Part shown: piece after piece, positions 59,932 to 64,000 of the stretch
Layout of the letters: each line of letters starts with the position of its first letter
Numbering within the stretch: position 1 is the first letter of the stretch
NCBI GenBank assembly: GCA_941918925.1
Contig: OW799233.1
Span: forward strand, 141,176,223-141,240,222
Source: Phyto melanocephala
Taxonomy: Eukaryota > Arthropoda > Insecta > Diptera > Rhinophoridae
Direction: 5' to 3'
DNA length: 64,000 bases
Notes under the pieces: model-generated
The model's input: only the letters and a program-made list of their open reading frames with translations
Told to the model about the DNA's origin: nothing
Database searches by the model: none
Made by a program: the position numbers and the translations under genes

Positions 59932-60584
59932 TTTTTATACCCTTCACCTGTGGTGCACAAGGGTATATATAGCTTTGTCATTCCGTTTGTAATTTCAACA
60001 ATTTTCATTTCCGACTCCATAAAGTATATATTTTCTGAAAGCTTATGAATAGAGGATTTATCCCTGACCGTCTGTCCGTCTGCCCGTATGTTCCTCAGAT
60101 CTGTATATGGTATCAATCTCTTGGAAATATCCAGGAATGAGTCGCTATTGATATTCAGCACAATCGCCCTATAAATTTCTGAGGTATGAGCAAAAAACCA
60201 CGACCATCTCGTTTTTTTTCACAATTACAACAACAATCTACATACATACTGATTAAAGTAAACGTGGCATCGAATTCCAGCTGAGCCAAAAAAATTTTAT
60301 TTTATTTTATAAAATATATTATTTACATTTTATTATTTTTTTTATATATTTTTTTTAATTTTTTAAAAATTTTTTTTTTAAATTGTTTAAAAATTTTTTT
60401 TTAATTTATTTTTTTGTATTTTTTATATATTTTTTTTGTAATTTTTTTTTTGTATGTTTTTTACATGTATGTACGAATTTTATATGAGATGAATGGTGAT
60501 ACAAACAATTGTTGTTGCACGACTACACGTTGTGAAGGGTATATAAGATTCGGCACGGCCGAATATAGCACTGTTACTTGTTTT
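59932..60584 (-). mobile_element. INE-1-like element, TATACCCTTCAC subtype
   Basis: It runs from TTTTTATACCCTTCACCTG to the hairpin end GATTCGGCACGGCCGAATA followed by ACTTGTTTT. The tRNA-like motif is present with one change (GTGGCATCGAATTCCAGCTG, 60264-60283), followed by A/T-rich low-complexity sequence. Confidence 0.75.
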
Positions 60585-61051
60585 GGTATATTTTTGTCGC
60601 CAAAGACCAAATAAAAAAAAAGAAATTTGTAATAGCAAAAAGAGTCTCTCTGTTTAAGTTATTTTCAAAATAAAAGTACCTTAATATTAGCTATTTCTCT
60701 GTAATATAGCTGTTACTTTTATTTATACATTTTTTTATATTTATTTCAGAATAACTCGTAATTACTTAAAAATTAAAAAAACCGTTCTTACTCTGACTTA
60801 AAGAAAATTTAATTATTAACTATTTGCTAATATTTTCATTCAAATCGGGCTTATCGTTCTCAAGCTATGATTAAATGTATCAGCATAACCGCCTTATTTC
60901 GGGTGAGATATTAGGCATGCCCATAAAGAAAATCTGAGCTCGAGAGAAAAAAACTAAAAGCGTACATGAAATTACCGCGTCAAAATCTATATAAACCACA
61001 TGCACCGATTCTGATGCTAGACATCTAAACATACCTTAATACCAGTTCGTA

Positions 61052-63752
61052 GTTTTTATACCCGCCACCAAAAAAATGGTGGGGGTATATTCATTTTGTC
61101 ATTCCGTTTGTAACACATCGAAATATCCATTTTAGACCCCATAAAGTATATATATTCTGAATCAGGGTTTGATTTGATGACGATCTAGCTATGTCCGTCC
61201 GTCTGTCCGTCTGTCCGTCTGTCCGTCTGTCCGTCTGTCCGTCTGTTGAAAGCACGATAGAGGTCGCACCGAAAAAGCTAGGGGGCTCAAATTTTGCCAG
61301 AATCTTTCTTGTAGACAAGGTTTGTTTGGTATTGAAAATGGGCTAAATCGGAATATTAGGAAGAGAGTTATAGCTCGTAAAGCAAGAGTAGGTCGAAAAA
61401 ACCGTGTCCTGCTAACATCGAATAAAATGGAATTGTGTCCAAACGGATAAACATAGAGTCATGAAACTTCGAATATATATTTCTCGAGTCAAAGGAATAT
61501 TTCTCCCCAAAAATTTCTTAAATCTATGCATTAGAAAAGGAGTTATAGATAAAAATGTACGAAAATTTATACCGCGCAGTGTATTTTTTAAGTTTAAAAC
61601 GTAATAAAACTGACAAAACCATATGTACGATTCCGAAATTTTGCAAACATGGCTTTTTGGTCAAAGTCTTCGTTATAGCGGAAAATAAATGTGCCACGCC
61701 CACTTTTTTCTTTAAATTTTTATTAAAATATATTAGTCATATATATTAGCATTTATTCATTGCAGACGGCATCATATGTTGAAGGCGCCACTACATTTTG
61801 CAAACAATGTGGATGATTGATGTCTTTGCTAAATATCACGTTGAACACTAGATGACTCTAATCACATTTTTGCTAACAAACTCTTTTATATTTTGGACAA
61901 ACTACAAAGAAATTTTAAAGGGGTTTGTGAAAACGAAAATGACCGAGGTTGTTTCCAAAAATTAACTAGACTAATGATTTGTGCCCAACTTTACATATAG
62001 GTGTACCCACAGTCTTAAGGGGTTTATGATTTAAAAATATTTAAAAATAAATTTGCCACAGGGTGATTCAAAATAGACATTCTCAGCATTTTGCTAAAAT
62101 GGGAAATTTATTAGTAAGATTTTGATTTTTAAACTTCTATAACATTTTGCTTTTAAAAGATTTTCAAACGAAATAAGTTTTGTATAATTTTAAAATTTGT
62201 TAGCCATTAGTACAAGAAAATAAATTGTTTATAATGTTTAGAAATAATTTTCAAAGTCAAAAGTTTCCTAAATTCCCATTTTTAATAGAGCATAACTTCT
62301 AGAGAACATAAGATAACAAAAAGAAATTAGCACCATTTAGTAGATAAAACTCTTTTCTATACCCCTATACCCCATTGTATACCCGAAACGATCCGACCGT
62401 GAGCACCAGACCAATTTTTGTGACACAAGGTCAAAAATTTTTTGCAAAATATTAGTAAAAGAGCTAAACAAAAAATTTTTTGTAATGTGTTTTTTTAAGT
62501 GTTTTAGTTTTTATACTCCCCCACTAAAAAAATGGTATGTATATATATATTCTGAATCGGGGTTTTATTTGATGACGATCTAGCTATGTCCGTCCGTCTG
62601 TCCGACAGTTGAAAGCACGATAGAGGTTCCACCGAAAAAGATAGAGGGCTCAAATTTTGCCAAAATATTGCTTATATATAAGGTTTGTTTGGAATTGAAA
62701 ATGGACTAAATCGGAATATTAAAAAGAAAGTTATAGCTCGTAATGCAAGATCAGGTCGAAAAAAACCGTGTCCTTCCAACATCGAATAAAATGGAGTTGT
62801 GTCCACCAGCATCAACGTAGAGACATGAAACTACAGATATAAACTACCTGAGCAAAAGCAATATTTCTCCCCAAAAATTGTTTAAATATATGCATTAGGA
62901 AGGGAGTTGTAGATCAAAATGTACGAAAATTCATACCGCGCAGTGTATTCTTCAGTATATTCAAAATTTTAAACCTAATAAAACCGCCAAAATTAGGGGT
63001 ATGATGATCAAATTTGCTACGTTAATAACAAAGAAATACCTTTTGTGCTATGAATTGGGTTATTTCCCGGAAATTCGACTTATTTAATCTACTCGACTTC
63101 CCGGGATTATTTTTCGGGATCCCGGGAAATAAAAAAGGTGGCTACGAATCGAAAGGAGATGTTTATATTGTTTATATTGAAATTGAATTCTAGTGATTTT
63201 ATTTTTGATCTTATAGCTGAAGTATCTGTATTTTTCATTTTGTGCTCATATTTGATCTCGTATCTAGAGAATAATATTTTTTTCAATAAAAAATATTTTT
63301 ACTTAATTTATATTTAAAATTCAAGTTTTTTTATTAAGTTTCTTCTACATTATAAACTATTTTATGCTTTTGAATAAAAAGTTTTTTATTAATTATTAAT
63401 AAATACAATTCTCCCGATTGTGGACGAATTTGAACGATTATGTTGACCAAAAGAGTCACGAAGTGCACAAGGTGCATGAAATGCATTTTAATTTAAACGC
63501 TCATTTTATAATAAGCCTGAATAGCTTTAACGCATAAACAATTTTATGATTTTATAAAAAAGTTTTTTTATTAATTAAAAACAAATTTACTTTTTATTTG
63601 TTTTGCTGCGGGATCCTGGGAAATTAAAAAATAAATCTCGCATTCTCGGAAAACAAAAATTTTCGGGAAAAAAACCCTAGCTATAAAAGAACGGAAAATT
63701 GGTGGTGGGTATAAAAGATTCGGCACAGCCGAATATAATGCTCTTACTTGTT
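61052..63752 (-). mobile_element. Composite INE-1-like element, inverted second copy
   Basis: From the left, an intact right end (TTTTTATACCCGCCACCAAA), inverted CAGACGGA repeats (61194-61246), body, the same unrelated segment as in 57092-57960, the second right end near 62512 (TTTTTATACTCCCCCAC), and finally the hairpin end GATTCGGCACAGCCGAATA, then CTCTTACTTGTT. It carries another mariner-family fragment (63405-63500, minus strand) and, at 63052-63680, an inserted segment with TCCCGGGA-type motifs. Confidence 0.7.
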
Positions 63753-64000
63753 AAAGTTGGTTTTTGTCTGTCAGCGATAAAAATTGTTTTAAAGAGTTCA
63801 ATATATTTTATGACCGGCAGTTCTTAGTACTTCATGAAAAGTTTATAAAGTACATATATTTATTTTGCATTGAGCAGAGTAGTGGATATTTGCTGATCAA
63901 TCATAGCTGGGACAAATGTCTTTGTGTATTACAGATTTTAAAAATGGCGTCAAGAATATACAAACAACATGTTCATTCATTTTGTTTTCTTTTTTTTTGG
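63752..64000. other. Spacer at the right edge
   Basis: No recognisable feature in the last 250 bases. Confidence 0.4.

Overview
This is AT-rich nuclear DNA from a higher fly, most likely a calyptrate (blowfly, flesh fly or muscid type). The main evidence is a capability (CAPA) neuropeptide gene whose pyrokinin, AGPSATTGVWFGPRL-amide, is as far as I recall the form found in calyptrates and not the Drosophila form. Genes have short GT-AG introns, and the spacer is dense with mobile DNA.

Three host genes are supported. (1) The 3' two coding exons of capa lie on the + strand (9501..9988); the signal-peptide exon was not found. (2) A ten-exon minus-strand gene (16165..30535) encodes a 1008-residue type I membrane protein: signal peptide, about 415-residue ectodomain, one transmembrane helix, 541-residue cytoplasmic tail. 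All ten exons join in phase. Its architecture resembles the KIAA1549/UPF0606 family, but that assignment is tentative. Its first intron is 8.7 kb and holds several transposon relics. (3) A small secreted cuticle-type protein lies on the minus strand (46729..47215). capa and the membrane-protein gene are convergent.

Most other structure is transposon-derived. 0-5 kb: mariner copy, INE-1-like relic, LINE fragment, Helitron. 11-16 kb: PIF/Harbinger-like and hAT-like MITEs and mariner relics, some nested. 31.9-37.1 kb: three adjacent INE-1-like (Helitron-like) elements carrying a nested mariner, a 288-bp tandem array and a nested Tigger/pogo element. 38.9-41.4 kb: three Helitrons head to tail. 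48.3-49.0 kb: another INE-1-like copy. 51.76-52.01 kb: a long TATG microsatellite. 55.3-59.3 kb: a piggyBac element flanked by TTAA, itself invaded by a 3-kb composite INE-1-like element. 61.05-63.75 kb: an inverted second copy of that composite.

The most unusual observations are the composite two-ended element present twice with the same internal junction, the triple tandem Helitron, and a MITE whose empty site can be read directly from a paralogous copy. No CRISPR array, rRNA, complete tRNA or prokaryotic-type system is present. Stretches not listed are AT-rich spacer in which I recognised nothing.
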